A stretch of 7,048 nt of DNA, taken from positions 1 through 7,048 of the forward strand of contig CADBMK010000182.1 of assembly GCA_902795785.1 (NCBI GenBank), written 5' to 3'. Positions 6,239-7,048 of this stretch are shown one piece after another; positions within the stretch are counted from its first letter, which is position 1, and every line of letters begins with the position of its first letter. The stretch is from an uncultured Bacteroidia bacterium (GTDB lineage Bacteria > Bacteroidota > Bacteroidia > Bacteroidales > UBA932). The notes under the pieces are model-generated. The model had not been told where the DNA came from and did not search any database. It worked only from the letters and a program-made list of their open reading frames with translations. Both the position numbers and the translations under genes were made by a program.

Positions 6239-7048
6239 TTATTTCTCCGGCCAGTACTTGTCTGCAATCGCAGCCTTGATACCTGTTTCTGCCTTTGTGA
6301 AATACTTCGCAAAAATCTGCCAGGCTGTGTCAAGCATCTCCTCTACGGTAATGTTGACGTCAATTGCAAGAAGTTTTGTTGCATATTCCTTTGCGTAGTC
6401 CAGACAGCGGAGGTCGTAGTCCGAGAGGTCGAAACCGTTCTCGAGTTTCGTCTTGGCGTTCTGGGCATCGGCATAAAGACGTACACCGGCGTTCATCACC
6501 TGTGAATGGTCCTCGCGGGTCTTCTTTCCCTGGACACGCTGCTTGAGTCGTGAGAGGGAACGGAACGGGTCGATGATGACCTTTCCCGAATCCGGATCGT
6601 TACGGAGGAAGAGCTGTCCCTCGGTAATGTAACCAGTGTTGTCAGGAATGGCGTGTGTAATATCGCCGTCGTTAAGCGTGGTCACCGCAATAATGGTGAT
6701 TGAACCGTCCGTAGGGAGCTGAACAGCCTTCTCGTAAATCTTTGCGAGGTCCGAATAAAGTGAACCAGGCATAGAGTCCTTTGAAGGAATCTGGTCCATA
6801 CGGTTGCTGACGATTGAAAGCGCGTCGGCATACGATGTCATATCGGTAAGAAGGACAAGTACCTTCTCGTTCTTGTCAACGGCGAAGTACTCCGCAGCGG
6901 TAAGAGCCATATCAGGGATGAGAAGTCTCTCTACAGGAGGGTTCTCGGTAGTGTTGACGAAGCTGACAATCTTGTCGAGGGCTCCGGCTGACTCAAATGC
7001 GTGACGGAAGAAAAGATAGTCGTCGTTAGAAAGACCCATACCACCGAG
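6239..7048 (-). CDS. atpB: V-type ATPase subunit B, C-terminal part (5' end outside window)
   Basis: The reading frame is open to the right edge; the visible 269 residues begin LGGMGLSNDD and are the C-terminal 60% or so of a protein of about 440 residues. Subunit B is the non-catalytic nucleotide-binding partner of catalytic subunit A in the soluble hexamer. Matching blocks are 'DMALTAAEYFA' (visible residues ~46-56), 'VLVLLTDMTSYADAL' (~63-77), 'PGSLYSDLAKIYEKA' (~94-108), 'ITHAIPDNTGYITEGQLFL' (~130-148) and 'RSLSRLKQ' (~163-170). The arginine of 'SLSRL' corresponds to the finger residue reaching the subunit A catalytic site. The ATG at 7039-7037 is internal, not the start: the frame continues upstream and the residues after it already lie mid-protein. 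The P-loop-equivalent region is not in view. The gene is 3 bp from atpD. Confidence 0.95.
   Translation of the reverse strand, partial: LGGMGLSNDDYLFFRHAFESAGALDKIVSFVNTTENPPVERLLIPDMALTAAEYFAVDKNEKVLVLLTDMTSYADALSIVSNRMDQIPSKDSMPGSLYSDLAKIYEKAVQLPTDGSITIIAVTTLNDGDITHAIPDNTGYITEGQLFLRNDPDSGKVIIDPFRSLSRLKQRVQGKKTREDHSQVMNAGVRLYADAQNAKTKLENGFDLSDYDLRCLDYAKEYATKLLAIDVNITVEEMLDTAWQIFAKYFTKAETGIKAAIADKYWPEK

Noticed and set aside
5936..6505. Plus-strand open frame of 189 codons spanning the atpD-atpB junction
   Set aside because: It is antisense to two conserved ATPase genes, has no recognised domain and has no promoter.
1..7048. Mobile elements, CRISPR arrays, tRNA or rRNA genes
   Set aside because: I saw no spaced direct repeats, transposase-like frames, terminal inverted repeats or recognisable RNA gene sequence; nearly all bases belong to conserved housekeeping genes.

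Overview
The window looks like chromosomal core sequence from a Bacteroidetes bacterium, most likely a Bacteroidales gut-type anaerobe. Three things point there. The promoters have the Bacteroidetes -33 TTG / -7 TAnnTTTG form. Start codons are preceded by A/T-rich sequence rather than Shine-Dalgarno sites. The protein families also fit: a V-type ATPase with gene order B-D-I-K, a zinc-ligand-free type B L31, a long GlmM-like mutase with a GEGNGG loop, and the Bacteroidetes form of the NdpA/YejK-like nucleoid-associated protein. The genus cannot be fixed from this sequence.

Every supported gene is on the minus strand, so the biological order runs from right to left. The right half (7048 down to 3329) is the distal part of a V/A-type ATPase operon: the C-terminal part of atpB (cut by the window edge), atpD, atpI and atpK. 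Gaps are 3 bp (B-D), a 4-bp overlap (D-I) and 22 bp (I-K). Subunit K keeps the residues that bind Na+ in the Enterococcus hirae K ring, which suggests a sodium-coupled enzyme. After 42 bp with no visible terminator comes a phosphoglucosamine-mutase-like gene (3286-1868). Its stop codon directly abuts the start of a DUF1343/NamZ-like gene (1867-800).

The left end holds rpmE2 (723-472) with its own clear promoter (761-791). A strong intrinsic terminator follows (411-441). The start of a nucleoid-associated protein gene (383 to beyond position 1) has a promoter embedded in the terminator sequence. I see no terminator between atpB and position 441, so read-through from the ATPase genes to the rpmE2 terminator is possible, with an internal promoter boosting L31.

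Functionally, the ATPase genes encode an ion-translocating rotary machine. The mutase belongs to amino-sugar/UDP-GlcNAc (cell-wall) synthesis. The adjoining DUF1343 protein is related to exo-N-acetylmuramidases of peptidoglycan turnover. That protein is the most unusual item: it has no signal peptide, and the conserved PEHG catalytic segment has been replaced and shortened, so it may be a cytoplasmic non-catalytic or re-purposed homologue. I found no mobile element, CRISPR array, tRNA or rRNA, and no unexplained stretch longer than 300 bases.
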